Shown here piece after piece: positions 47,801-58,300 of a stretch of DNA of 64,000 nt. Position 1 is the stretch's first letter, and each line of letters begins with the position of its first letter. The notes below the pieces were generated by a model. The model was given only the letters and a program-made list of their open reading frames with translations, had not been told where the DNA came from and made no database searches. The DNA lies in NCBI GenBank assembly GCA_963804005.1, contig CAWDOP010000003.1:122006-186005 (forward strand), in the 5' to 3' direction. The translations under genes and the position numbers were made by a program. Source of the stretch: JAGXRK01 sp963804005. GTDB lineage: Bacteria > Bacteroidota > Ignavibacteria > Ignavibacteriales > Ignavibacteriaceae.

Positions 47801-50053
47801 ATGTTATTTAGAAACATTTGTCTGGCTTTATATTTATTTATACTTTGTTCCACTAATACTATAACTGCAAGTGATATTGATACATCTACTCATGATACAA
47901 GCATCAATACATTCATTAAAAATTGGAAGATCATCGGACCTTTTTCTTTACCCGGCCAGGATTATGAGTCCAGTTTTTCATACGATTTTTTAAATTCCCT
48001 CGGTGGTGAAGAACATATAAACCTGAATAACATTACGTCAGTTTCTTATTCTGTTGGTGACGGTACTGAAAATATTGTTGATGTGATGACAGTTCAGACC
48101 GATAGTAATGGCATACTAAATTTTGAAGAGTACTATTCAAATATTGATTACAATGTTGTTTATGCGTACACAATTATTATTTCAGAAAAAGAGCAGGATG
48201 TTCACTTCTTGTTAGGTTCTGATGACGGAGTAAAAGTATGGATAAACGGAGAACTTTTATTCTCAAATGCTACAGCAAGGGGCTTGACTCCGAGAGAAGA
48301 TAGATTTCGTGCACATCTCAAAAAAGGAACGAATACAGTATTAGTTAAAGTAACCGATTATATAAGAGAGTGGGCTTTAATTGTAGAAGTTTATGATTCA
48401 TCAGCTTATTCAGAGATACTTATTGAAGAAAAGGAGCAGGCAGCGTTCCTGGAATTCCTTGGTTGTAATCTGGAAGTTGTTCCAAGTATTGAATCTCAAA
48501 TTAATTTTTATCCAGGTAGTTTTCCTGAATTAAGATGGGATAAACCTTACCTGATTCAAAAATTTGCCGGCGATATCACTCTTAATATTAAATGGTTTGA
48601 TAAAGAGTTAAATGAAGTATCCTATCCTGATAAACCCGGACGATATGCATATTACGCAGAAGGAGAATCAGAAAAAGGATTTAAAATTAGACGAGCCGCA
48701 ACATTATATTGTTTTCCGGATGATTGGATAGGCTGGAGTGAGAGGCTTCAATCATATCTGGATTACATACCTATTAGTAGTATCAATAAATCTGATTGGA
48801 TATCCAGTAAAGATGCTATCTCATCTTTTGTTGGAAGAATGTTTTACCAATCAGAATTGAATCAAAGGGATGCCGCGATATTAATTTCTTTTTTAGATGA
48901 GCAAAAAGATGTAGGATTATTCGAAGATAAAACAAATACACCAATTATAAGAAATCAGGATTACCATGCTGCATTAAAGCAAAAAGTACTTGGGTTGGAA
49001 AGATAAATGGCCGATACTAAAATTGCCAAGTGTAAGATCAGACAAACGGTCAAAGGTTCTCTCCAATGGTACTGATCTGGAAGCGGGATTTAGGGAAGGA
49101 ACAAGTAATTCTATAAGGAAATTATGTGAAGAATGGTTTGCAAAAAGTGGTGAGCCATTCGATATTTTAATTGCAAAGAACGGTGTTATAATTATTAATG
49201 ATGCTTTTGGTGAAAACGCCTATGGAAAATTTACTACAGATACACCAACAGAAATAGCATCTATAACAAAATTGCTAACAGGATTAATGTTTGGCCGGTT
49301 TGTAGACCAGAAAATAATTTCAATTGACGATCCCGTTGGAAAATTCCTTCCTGATTATCCTCTAAGTGGAAGTAAGGCACTTACGATGCGTCATCTTATT
49401 TACTCATACTTCAGGTCTGAAGGGTCATGGAACCTGGAATGGAATTCACAATCCCTGGCTGGATAATATAGTTGCAAACTTGCTTCCGACGCTACCGGTT
49501 GGAGAGGTATATTTTTATAATGGAAATGGATATAATCTTGTCAGGCAAGGTGATGGAGATTGTAAGCGGCAAAAGTATCTTCAGGCTTATTAGGGAAAAC
49601 CTTTTCGATCCCCTTGAGATGAATAACACAATTTCAGAGGAAGATCTGGCATACGGATGCCATAGTACAGCGTTTGATTTGGCTAAAATCGGGCAGCTTC
49701 TTCTCAATAAAGGATCTTATGGAGAACTTGAATTCTTTTCTCCCCAAACTTTTGAGAAATTACTTCCGGAACCTTTGGATAAGTATTATCCTTTGAGTAA
49801 TGAAGAAAAGGGTATAGGTATTACCTGGATGAGATACCAGCGACCTGAGACTTCTAAAAATAACTATGGTAAAAGCAAGATGATTCTAAGTAACAATATT
49901 ATTGGTCATGGATCAGCTACATCTGCAGTATTAATGGTTGATATGGATAATGAAATAGTCATAACTCAGTCACGAAGAAATGGCGGTGAGTATTTTGATG
50001 AGTACTTAACAAAATTACTTTTAATGATTGAAGAAAATTTAATATCGGAATAA
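47801..50053 (+). pseudogene. Serine hydrolase (class C beta-lactamase fold) with N-terminal glycan-type module, three frameshifts
   Basis: ATG 47801 is preferred over 47789, because GGAG lies six bases before it. The N-terminal part has a signal peptide and a beta-sandwich (NWKIIGPFSLPG, KGTNTVLVKVTDY). Frames then break at 48995-48996 (extra T), 49399-49401 (extra T) and 49542 (extra C). Repairing these gives 749 residues with a penicillin-binding-protein-like domain: SITK (SxxK) in EIASITKLLTG, HLITHTSGL, YNGNGYNL with the active-site Tyr, and HGSATS. Such proteins are esterases or peptidases. A deacetylase role on glycans is possible. Three insertions in one gene suggest sequence error. 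Confidence 0.65.
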
Positions 50054-50132
50054 TGATACGGTAATGTTGGTTTAGTATTGCTAAATAATCAGATTACTAA
50101 AATTTTAATAAAATTATTTAAGGAAAACATTT

Positions 50133-51770
50133 ATGCAGTTTACAGAAGCGGACCTTGCAATATTTATTGTTTATATAGTATTTATTGTCGGGCTTGGATT
50201 GTGGGTATCCCGCGAGAAGAAGGGACATGAAAAAGATTCTAAAGATTATTTTCTTGCAGGTAAGTCACTTCCCTGGTGGGCAATAGGTGCATCGTTAATT
50301 GCGGCAAATATATCTGCAGAGCAATTTATCGGTATGTCCGGTTCCGGATTCGCAATTGGACTTGCCATTGCTTCATACGAATGGATGTCTGCACTCACTT
50401 TGATAATAGTTGGAAAATTCTTTCTGCCTATCTTCATAAAGAAACAGTTATACACTATTCCACAATTTGTTGAAGAAAGATTCGGTACAAATCTTAAAAC
50501 AATTTTAGCTGTTTTTTGGGTAGCGCTGTTCATTTTTGTTAACCTTACGTCGGTGCTGTTTCTTGGAGGCAAAGCAATTGATACTATTGTTGGGACAGGT
50601 GACGGCAGTCTTATTATGTATGCAATTTTAGTTCTTGCATTTATTGCTGCTGCTTATTCATTGTACGGCGGATTATCAGCCGTAGCCTGGACTGATGTTG
50701 TGCAGGTAGTTTTATTAATTGCTGGCGGCTTGATAACAACCATTATTGCCCTGCAATATGTTACTCCTGAAGGAAATATTTTTAGCGGTCTTTCACACAT
50801 TTATAATGTAGCCGGTGAAAAATTCAGTATGATACTTTCACGTGATAATCCTGAATTTTTCAATCTGCCCGGTATTGCCGTTTTAATAGGAGGAATGTGG
50901 GTAGCCAATTTATATTATTGGGGATTTAACCAGTACATCATCCAACGTACGTTAGCGGCTAAATCATTAAAAGAGGCACAGAGAGGAATTGCATTAGCAG
51001 CTTTCTTGAAATTGATAATTCCTTTAATAGTTGTTATACCGGGAATAGTAGCATATGTACTGTTTACTCAACCCGAGGGTACCTCTATAATACCTGGAGT
51101 AAAAGAAGCATTCTTAAATTCCGATGGTGGAATGAATTACGATAAAGCTTATCCATGGCTTATCAGTACTTTTATTCCCACAGGATTAAAGGGATTGGTT
51201 CTTGCTGCGCTTACGGCGGCTATTGTTTCATCGCTTGCTTCTATGCTCAATTCCACTTCAACAATTTTTACTATGGATATTTATAAACCATATTTAGGCA
51301 AAAATTCTGATGAGAAAAGATTGGTTAAAGTTGGAAGAATTGCATCAGCTGCTGCGTTGGTTATTGCAGTGTTAATGGCACCTTTGCTTGGTAATATTCC
51401 CCAGATGTTTCAGTACATCCAGGAATATACCGGTTTAGTCAGCCCCGGAATATTAGGTGTATTCTTAATGGGACTTTTCTGGAAGAAAACTACTAATAAA
51501 GCCGCAATTGTTGGAATAATTCTTTCAACTGTTGTAGCATTAATTCTAAAAAGTACAGTGGTAGATCTACCGTGGATGGATCAAATGTTTTACACTTTAA
51601 TTATCACAATAGTAATCATCGTAGGAGTAACTTTGACAACTTCCGATGTTGATGATGATCCTAAGGGAGTATCACTTACTGCAAAGTTATTTAAAACAGA
51701 TTCTGTGTTTAATATTAGTGCCTATATTATCATTATTATTCTTGCGGTTCTATATGCTTTGTTCTGGTAA
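50133..51770 (+). CDS. Sodium/sugar symporter (SSS family, SGLT-like)
   Basis: A 545-residue inner-membrane protein with about 14 hydrophobic segments. It resembles SGLT-type members: DYFLAGKSLPWWAIGASLIA near 35, SAEQFIGMSGSGFAIG near 55, NLYYWGFNQYIIQRTL near 263, and a terminal segment ILAVLYALFW. SSS carriers couple sugar uptake to sodium. Its place directly before galT, galM and galK makes galactose the likely substrate. AAGGAAAAC precedes the ATG by about nine bases. Confidence 0.92.
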   Translation: MQFTEADLAIFIVYIVFIVGLGLWVSREKKGHEKDSKDYFLAGKSLPWWAIGASLIAANISAEQFIGMSGSGFAIGLAIASYEWMSALTLIIVGKFFLPIFIKKQLYTIPQFVEERFGTNLKTILAVFWVALFIFVNLTSVLFLGGKAIDTIVGTGDGSLIMYAILVLAFIAAAYSLYGGLSAVAWTDVVQVVLLIAGGLITTIIALQYVTPEGNIFSGLSHIYNVAGEKFSMILSRDNPEFFNLPGIAVLIGGMWVANLYYWGFNQYIIQRTLAAKSLKEAQRGIALAAFLKLIIPLIVVIPGIVAYVLFTQPEGTSIIPGVKEAFLNSDGGMNYDKAYPWLISTFIPTGLKGLVLAALTAAIVSSLASMLNSTSTIFTMDIYKPYLGKNSDEKRLVKVGRIASAAALVIAVLMAPLLGNIPQMFQYIQEYTGLVSPGILGVFLMGLFWKKTTNKAAIVGIILSTVVALILKSTVVDLPWMDQMFYTLIITIVIIVGVTLTTSDVDDDPKGVSLTAKLFKTDSVFNISAYIIIIILAVLYALFW

Positions 51771-51814
51771 TAAGTTAACATTCGTTCATTTTATAATTGT
51801 GAAAAGGATAAAAA

Positions 51815-52858
51815 TTGTTGAACAAAGTTTATAACAAGAATCCACATCGCCGGTTCAATCCGCTTACCGGCGAATGGGTTTTAGTATCTCCTCATAGATA
51901 CAAACGCCCCTGGCAGGGTATGGAGGAAAGCAAATCAACAGGGAAACCAAAGGAATATGACCCCAAGTGTTATTTATGTCCTGGTAACAAACGTGCCAGC
52001 GGCGAAGTAAACTCTGAATATAAATCAACGTTTGTATTTAAGAATGATTTCAGTGCGCTTCTTCCGGATATTCACAAAGTTCCTCAGCAGAATTCAGATC
52101 TATTTAAAATTGAAGGTGTGACCGGAGAATGCAGGGTAATCTGTTTTTCGCCCAAACATAATATTACTCTACCCGAAATGAGTATTTCGGAAATTCGCAA
52201 GGTGATTGAACTTTGGGTTGAACAGACAAAAGAATTAGAGAATAAATATTTATGGGTGCAGGTGTTCGAGAATAAGGGGGAAATTATGGGTTGTTCTAAT
52301 CCTCATCCTCACGGTCAGATTTGGGCTAGTTCCTCTATTCCAAATGAACCACTTAAAGAAATGCTTAATCAGGATACATATTATAATAAAAATAAAAGAA
52401 CACTTTTACTCGATTACCTGGAAGCAGAGCTTAAGAGTAAAGAAAGAATTGTAGTAGAAAATAATCACTGGGCTGTTCTTGTTCCATTCTGGGCAATATG
52501 GCCATTCGAAACTTTAATGCTTCCGAAGTTTCAAATTTCGCGGATACAGGATTTGAAGAAAGACGAAAAAGAAAGTCTCGCGTTAATCTTAAAGTTTCAT
52601 CTGGTTAAATACGATAATCTTTTTAAAACGTCTTTTCCCTATACTATGGGCTGGCACAGTGCTCCAAATGATGGAACAGATCAAAAAGCATGGCAGCTTC
52701 ATGCCCATTTTTATCCTCCGCTTCTGCGTTCGGCAGATATTAAAAAATTTATGGTCGGGTATGAGATGCTTGCAGAAGTACAAAGGGATATAACCCCGGA
52801 ACAAGCAGCTGAAGAATTGAAAAATTTATCCGATACACATTATTCAAAGGCAAAATAG
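51815..52858 (+). CDS. galT: Galactose-1-phosphate uridylyltransferase (TTG start)
   Basis: A 347-residue Leloir enzyme exchanging UMP between UDP-glucose and galactose-1-phosphate. The active-site HPH lies in NPHPHGQIWAS near residue 167. The N-terminal zinc site includes CYLCPGN near 52, and the C-terminal signature is LHAHFYPP near 294. No ATG is available near the N-terminus. Tandem TTG codons at 51815 and 51818 follow AAGGA at a good distance. galM starts three bases after the stop. Confidence 0.95.
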   Translation: MLNKVYNKNPHRRFNPLTGEWVLVSPHRYKRPWQGMEESKSTGKPKEYDPKCYLCPGNKRASGEVNSEYKSTFVFKNDFSALLPDIHKVPQQNSDLFKIEGVTGECRVICFSPKHNITLPEMSISEIRKVIELWVEQTKELENKYLWVQVFENKGEIMGCSNPHPHGQIWASSSIPNEPLKEMLNQDTYYNKNKRTLLLDYLEAELKSKERIVVENNHWAVLVPFWAIWPFETLMLPKFQISRIQDLKKDEKESLALILKFHLVKYDNLFKTSFPYTMGWHSAPNDGTDQKAWQLHAHFYPPLLRSADIKKFMVGYEMLAEVQRDITPEQAAEELKNLSDTHYSKAK

Positions 52859-52861
52859 TTT

Positions 52862-53812
52862 ATGTTTGAGATAGTTGAAGAAAATAAAAACGGATTAAAT
52901 TGTGTTATCATTAAAAATATTAATACCAATGAGTATGTCTCAATCGTGCCGAAATTTGGAGCAGGTGTAAACGAAATTACTTTTAGGAAGGGGAAAAAAT
53001 TAATATCTGTTCTCGATGGAAATAGAAGTAAGGATTCATTTAAAGGGAAGGATATATTTAAAGGTGCAAAGCTTTTTCCATTTGCTAACAGGATAAAAGG
53101 CGGCTGTTATTCTTTTAATGGAGTAAACCATCAGTTAGATATTAACTATCCTGAAGAAGGAAATGCTGCTCATGGGTTTGTTTATAAGGAACAATTCTCT
53201 CTTGCGGATAAAATCATTGAAAAAACGTTAGCTCGTGCAATTTTTAATTACCACTATAATGGAACCATTTCCGGTTATCCCTTTAAATTTATATTGGAAT
53301 TGTGTTACACACTTGATGCATCAAAAGGATTTAGCTGCAAAACGAAAATAATAAACAACGGTGAGCAATCATTACCATTCGGAGATGGTTGGCATCCCCT
53401 TATTTCATTTAACAAAAGTATTGATGAAATCTATTTAAAATTACCGGAAGCAGAATTAATATTAGTAGATGAGAATCTAATACCAACGGGTGAGAGGAAG
53501 CCATATTCCAAATTTGGTAATTCTTCACCTATTGGAAATACTTGTTTGGATAATTGTTTTTATCTTAAAGCCAAAGAAGGTAAACATTGGATCGAGCTAT
53601 ATGATCCTCAGCAGGATATCAGACTTGTTACATGGCAGGATGCAGGTGAACAAAAATATAATTATCTGCAAATTTATATTCCGCCTGAGAGGAAGAGTAT
53701 TTCGATTGAGCCTATGACAAGTAATATAAATAGCTTTAACAACGGAGAGGGGCTCCTGATATTGGAACCGGGAAAAATCTTTACAGCAAACTATGGGCTT
53801 AATATTAAATAA
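52862..53812 (+). CDS. galM: Aldose 1-epimerase (galactose mutarotase)
   Basis: A 316-residue beta-sandwich mutarotase that interconverts beta- and alpha-galactose so that GalK can phosphorylate it. Landmarks are KLFPFANRIKGG near 76, AAHGFVY near 102, DGWHPLI with the catalytic-region His near 175, and SIEPMTSNINSFN near 282 with the catalytic Glu. It lies three bases after galT and eight before galK in a tight operon. Confidence 0.92.
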   Translation: MFEIVEENKNGLNCVIIKNINTNEYVSIVPKFGAGVNEITFRKGKKLISVLDGNRSKDSFKGKDIFKGAKLFPFANRIKGGCYSFNGVNHQLDINYPEEGNAAHGFVYKEQFSLADKIIEKTLARAIFNYHYNGTISGYPFKFILELCYTLDASKGFSCKTKIINNGEQSLPFGDGWHPLISFNKSIDEIYLKLPEAELILVDENLIPTGERKPYSKFGNSSPIGNTCLDNCFYLKAKEGKHWIELYDPQQDIRLVTWQDAGEQKYNYLQIYIPPERKSISIEPMTSNINSFNNGEGLLILEPGKIFTANYGLNIK

Positions 53813-53826
53813 TTTGAGGAATGTAT

Positions 53827-55117
53827 ATGAACCTTGATGAGAATAAATTACGGAATGCATTACAAATCGTGTACGGTAAAGAAAAAGCTGTATTAGATTC
53901 TCAAACAGAGCGGTATAATTTGTTAGTTAGCAAACACAAAGAACGATTTGGAGACGAGGAGTTACACCTGTTTAGTGCACCGGGCAGAACAGAGTTAGGT
54001 GGTAATCATACTGATCATAACCATGGGCTTGTGCTTGCTGCAAGTGTAAACATAGATTCTATTGCGGTATGCAGCCGGAATGACAAAAATGTTGTAACTA
54101 TATTTTCTGAAGGACATGATAAACCATTTATTGTAAAACTGAATGATTTAATATCAAAGAAAGAAGAGGAAGGGACTACTAATGCTTTAATCCGTGGCAT
54201 TGCATACAGGTTTGCAGAACTCGGTTTCTCAATAGGAGGTTTTAATGCATTCATTACAAGTGAAGTATTCATCGGCTCAGGATTAAGCTCTTCTGCATCC
54301 ATAGAAGTATTAATAGGAACTGTTTTTAGTGCGCTTTACAACGGCAATGAAATTTCATCTGATCAGATTGCACTAGCAGGGCAGTATGCCGAAAATAATT
54401 TTTTCGGAAAACCTTGCGGACTGATGGACCAGATGGCTTGCGTTGTAGGTGGTATTATTGCAATTGATTTTAAGAACCCACAATCACCTTTAATTGAAAA
54501 AGTTGATTTTAATTTTGAATCATCGGGTTACAAGCTAATAGTTGTTAATGCGGGCGGCAGTCACGAAGACCTAACAAATGATTATTCCTCCATTCCAAAA
54601 GAAATGAAGTCCGTTGCGAATAGTTTTGGTAAAGAAGTTTGCCGGGATATTAAAATGGAATGACCTTTTGTTGAAGATTAAGGAATTAAGATCTGTCGTT
54701 GGTGATAGGGCAATACTCAGGGCGATGCATTATTTAGAGGAAAATGAGAAAGTTACTAAACAGGTTGAAGCACTCAGAAAAAATGATTTTAATAAATATT
54801 TGAAATTAGTCAATCAATCAGGTGATTCTTCATTTAAGTGGTTACAGAATATATATTCTCCAAAAAATGTTTATGAGCAGGGAGTCTCACTAGCACTGGC
54901 AATTACCGAAAGATACATTGATGGTATACTAGAGGGTGCTTGCCGTGTACACGGAGGCGGCTTTGCAGGAACCATTCAGGTTTTTCTGCCAGTTGAACAT
55001 GTTTCGGATTACATAAAATTAATTGAATCTGTATTTGGGACTGGAAGTGCTAGAATTTTAACAATTCGGTCTGCGGGAGCAGTTTATATTAATAATTATT
55101 TTGATAAAGGAACTTGA
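53827..55117 (+). pseudogene. galK: Galactokinase, one frameshift
   Basis: A GHMP kinase that phosphorylates alpha-galactose. ATG 53827 is preferred over 53821, because TGAGGA abuts the latter with no spacing. Motifs are APGRTELGGNHTDHNHG near 45, the ATP loop GSGLSSSASIEV near 155, and CRVHGGGFAGTIQVF in the third motif near the C-terminus. The frame closes at 54663 after an AAAA run (54652-54655). Removing one A gives a continuous 429-residue enzyme reading DIKWNDLLLKI over the join. The protein is otherwise well conserved, so sequence error or very recent mutation is likely. No galE is in the window. Confidence 0.85.
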
Positions 55118-55453
55118 GAATAAAGATTTAATTAGTGACAGGGTATCTGGCAGAAATATAATTAGGTGCAAATTATCCGACATTTGTTCTTCTCGTCAAA
55201 ACAAAATCTATAAAGAACCTATAAAAAAAATATTCGCATTTTTTATTTCATTCCACTCCTTAAAACCTTTACAATTGTTTACTAAAAAATGTTAGACTTA
55301 ATCAAAGCAATTGATTATTTTTGACTGCGGTTGATTTTAAAATAGAGTCACGTATAACAACACTTCGAAAAAATTCATATCAAAATGCTGAGTAGATGGG
55401 GAAGACAGATTCAAATTAAAAAATGACAACTAAAATATTCAACGAGGAATGTT
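55118..55453. other. 336-bp intergenic gap between sugar locus and defence genes
   Basis: AT-rich sequence without a convincing gene. The short open frame at 55101-55295 has no domain or start signal. No clear terminator hairpin follows galK. The composition becomes more AT-rich than on either side, consistent with a junction between modules, but no repeat or attachment site is visible. Confidence 0.4.
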
Positions 55454-57106
55454 ATGTTTATACGAAAAGTCTATATTGAGAATTTCAAATGCTTCAATGG
55501 TAAGTTTTCAATAGAATTTACGGAAGGCGCAAATATTTTAGTTGGTAATAATGAAGTCGGTAAATCTACAATTCTTGAAGCCATGCATTTAGCATTGTCA
55601 GGAGTGTTAAATGGACATTATCTACGTAATGAACTTTCTCAATATTTATTTAACAATGTGGTGATAAGCGATTATATTTCAAATGTTAAATCTGGTCAAA
55701 ATCCAGAATTACCGTATATTAAAATAGAAGTATTTTTTGGTGGAAATGACACACCAAAATTTGAAGGGGATGGAAATTCAGAAAGAAGTAAGGCTGCTGG
55801 TGTTACATTCAAGATTGAATTTGACAACGAATACAAGTCGGCTTATGAAGAACTCATCAAAACAGAGTTCGAAACAATTCCAATCGAGTTTTATAAAATA
55901 AACTGGAAAAACTTTTCTCGTGATACATTAACAGCTAAAAGTATCCCCCTTAAATCTGTCATAATTGATTCTTCTTCTCATCGCTATTATAATGGCTCTG
56001 ATATATATATATCGAGAATTATTAAAAACAACTTAAATGATAAGCAGAGAGCTGATATATCTCAAGCTTTTAGAAAATTAAAAGAAACTTTCATGGAAGA
56101 TGATTCCATAAAAGTTATAAATGAGCAAGTAAAAAACGATTCAGATCTATCGAGTAGTAAGCTGGTTGAAATCTCAGTCGATTTATCATCAAGGGATGCT
56201 TGGGAATCAACTTTAATGACATATCTAGATAAAGTTCCCTTTCACAATATAGGAAAAGGCGAACAATGTATTGTTAAAACTAATCTTTCATTATCTCATA
56301 AAAAAAGTGATGAGGCGAATCTTATTTTGTTTGAGGAACCGGAAAATCACCTAACACATTCAAAACTAAATGAATTCCTAAAAAGCATTATTAGCCATTG
56401 TGATAAGAAGCAGATTATTATTTCCACACATAGTAGTTTTGTCGCCAATAAGTTAGGATTGGAAAATTTAATTTTGTTAAGTGTAAATAACGAAACAAGG
56501 GAAAGAAGTAAGTTCTATTTCACGAATTTAGATGATACAACTCAAAAGTATTTCAAAAAACTATCTGGGTATGATACATTAAGATTGATTCTGTGTAAGA
56601 AAGCTATATTGGTTGAAGGTGATTCAGATGAATTGTTGGTACAAAAAGCGTACATGGATGCTAATAAAGGAAAGTTGCCGATAGAGAATGGAATTGATGT
56701 TATATCAGTTCGAAGTTTAGCTTTCAAAAGGTTTTTACAAATAGCTAAGGAATTAAACCAACCAACCGCGGTTGTTACAGATAATGATGGAAAATTCGAA
56801 GAGAAAATAACTAATAAATATGCAGATTATAAAAATGTAGATTGTATTGAAATATTTGCCGATGAAAGGGAGGAGTTAAGGACATTAGAACCTCAATTTG
56901 TTGATGCAAACAAAGAACAATTGCCAACCTTATGTAAAGCCATTGGTGTGAAGGAGGATGATTATAATAGTGTTGAAAAATTAGTTAACTACATGATAAA
57001 CCCAAATAATAAAACTCGTTGGGCATTGAATGTATTTGAAACGGAAGAAAAGGTCAAGTACCCTAAATATATCGAGAATGTGATTACATGGTGTGATGAA
57101 AAATAA
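55454..57106 (+). CDS. gajA: OLD-family ATPase/TOPRIM nuclease (GajA-like)
   Basis: A 550-residue ABC-ATPase fused to a TOPRIM nuclease. Walker A GNNEVGKST is near residue 33, after the SMC/RecF-like start VYIENFKCFNGKFS. Walker B LILFEEPENHLTHS is near 290, followed by the IISTHSSFVANK switch. The TOPRIM part has the metal-binding Glu in AILVEGDSDELLV near 385 and the acidic pair in VVTDNDGKFEE near 440. Class 2 OLD proteins paired with a UvrD-like helicase form Gabija anti-phage systems, whose GajA nicks DNA when nucleotide pools fall. The helicase gene overlaps by 11 bases. Confidence 0.85.
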   Translation: MFIRKVYIENFKCFNGKFSIEFTEGANILVGNNEVGKSTILEAMHLALSGVLNGHYLRNELSQYLFNNVVISDYISNVKSGQNPELPYIKIEVFFGGNDTPKFEGDGNSERSKAAGVTFKIEFDNEYKSAYEELIKTEFETIPIEFYKINWKNFSRDTLTAKSIPLKSVIIDSSSHRYYNGSDIYISRIIKNNLNDKQRADISQAFRKLKETFMEDDSIKVINEQVKNDSDLSSSKLVEISVDLSSRDAWESTLMTYLDKVPFHNIGKGEQCIVKTNLSLSHKKSDEANLILFEEPENHLTHSKLNEFLKSIISHCDKKQIIISTHSSFVANKLGLENLILLSVNNETRERSKFYFTNLDDTTQKYFKKLSGYDTLRLILCKKAILVEGDSDELLVQKAYMDANKGKLPIENGIDVISVRSLAFKRFLQIAKELNQPTAVVTDNDGKFEEKITNKYADYKNVDCIEIFADEREELRTLEPQFVDANKEQLPTLCKAIGVKEDDYNSVEKLVNYMINPNNKTRWALNVFETEEKVKYPKYIENVITWCDEK

Positions 57107-58292
57107 TAGGTTACTAATATCAGCAGCGGGTTCAGGTAAAACTACTTACCTTGTTAAGAAGGCTTTGGAGTATGATAAGTCAGAGCATATTTTAATCACA
57201 ACTTATACAAATGAAAATGAAGAAGAAATTAGAAAGAAAATCTTAGAAAATCGCAAATCAATTCCTTCTAATATAACTATACAAGGTTGGTTTACTTTTT
57301 TGTTACAGCATGGTGTGAGACCTTATCAAGGGGCGATGAATGAAATTTTATTTGATTCTGATATAAAAGGTATGTTGCTCAGCGAAGGGCTTTCAGGTTT
57401 ACGATATATAAACAAGCGAATTAATCAACCAGTATATTATAAGGAAAGTGAATCCTTTAAGGAATTTTATTTTACTAAAGATTTTAGGATTTATTCTGAT
57501 AAGGTCTCCAAATTCATTGTTAACTGCAATGAGAAGATAAATGGAGAAATAATATCAAGGCTATCACGAATATATTCTCATATGTATATAGATGAGGTTC
57601 AAGATTTAGCTGGGTATGATTTAGAAATAATAAGACTTTTATTCGAATCTAATATTGAGATGGTACTTGTGGGAGATCCAAGACAGGTTATTTATTTAAC
57701 GAACCATTTTAGAAAGCATCCTAAATATAAAAATGGAAAAATAAAAGAATTTTTATTGGATAAATGTGGAAACTATCTTTCAGAAGATTCAATAGATGAA
57801 ACGACATTAAAAAAATCTCATCGGAATAATAAAGCAATTTGTGATTATTCCTCTAAACTTTATCCTGAATTAGAAAATGCTGAACCTTGTGAATGTCCCG
57901 TGTGCAGAAGTATTATAACTGGTCATGAAGGAATCTTTTTATTAAGAGCCAAAGACTTAGATGTATATGTTGAAAAGTATAAATCACCCATCCAATTAAT
58001 TTGGGATAAAACGGTAAAAGTAAATCCTAATTCCCCTGCAATTACTTTTGGAAAATCTAAGGGTAAAACATATGATAGAGTTATTATTTATCCAACTGAA
58101 AGCATGAAAAAATGGATTAGAGATAACAATTATGATTTCACTAAGATTGCAAAGGGGAAAAAGATTACAATCCAAGATGTTAGAGAAAAGTTCTACGTAG
58201 CGATAACAAGAGCAAAACATAGTGTTGCTTTAGTTTATGATTTCACTAATGAAGAGAATATCGAGGGAACACAAAAGTATATTCTAAATTGA
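57096..58292 (+). CDS. gajB: Short UvrD-like helicase (GajB-like)
   Basis: About 398 residues from ATG 57096 (GTG 57093 is an alternative). Superfamily 1 motifs are visible: Walker A SAAGSGKTT near 8, YIDEVQDLAGYD near 164, VLVGDPRQVIY near 190, KSHRNNKAI near 239, and motif VI YVAITRAKHSVALVYD near 365. It is shorter than the GajB I remember (about 490). It carries a Cys cluster CECPVC near 262 with a following His that could bind zinc. Overlap with the OLD gene indicates translational coupling and a joint defence function. Confidence 0.8.
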   Translation: MKNNRLLISAAGSGKTTYLVKKALEYDKSEHILITTYTNENEEEIRKKILENRKSIPSNITIQGWFTFLLQHGVRPYQGAMNEILFDSDIKGMLLSEGLSGLRYINKRINQPVYYKESESFKEFYFTKDFRIYSDKVSKFIVNCNEKINGEIISRLSRIYSHMYIDEVQDLAGYDLEIIRLLFESNIEMVLVGDPRQVIYLTNHFRKHPKYKNGKIKEFLLDKCGNYLSEDSIDETTLKKSHRNNKAICDYSSKLYPELENAEPCECPVCRSIITGHEGIFLLRAKDLDVYVEKYKSPIQLIWDKTVKVNPNSPAITFGKSKGKTYDRVIIYPTESMKKWIRDNNYDFTKIAKGKKITIQDVREKFYVAITRAKHSVALVYDFTNEENIEGTQKYILN

Positions 58293-58300
58293 GTTTACAA

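Noticed and set aside
49366..49593. Programmed frameshifting in the serine hydrolase gene
   Set aside because: Three shifts in one gene, no slippery heptamer with a downstream structure, and the same single-base pattern in neighbouring genes argue for error or decay.
55101..55295. Short frame overlapping the end of galK
   Set aside because: No start signal and no recognisable sequence. It arises in the AT-rich junction.
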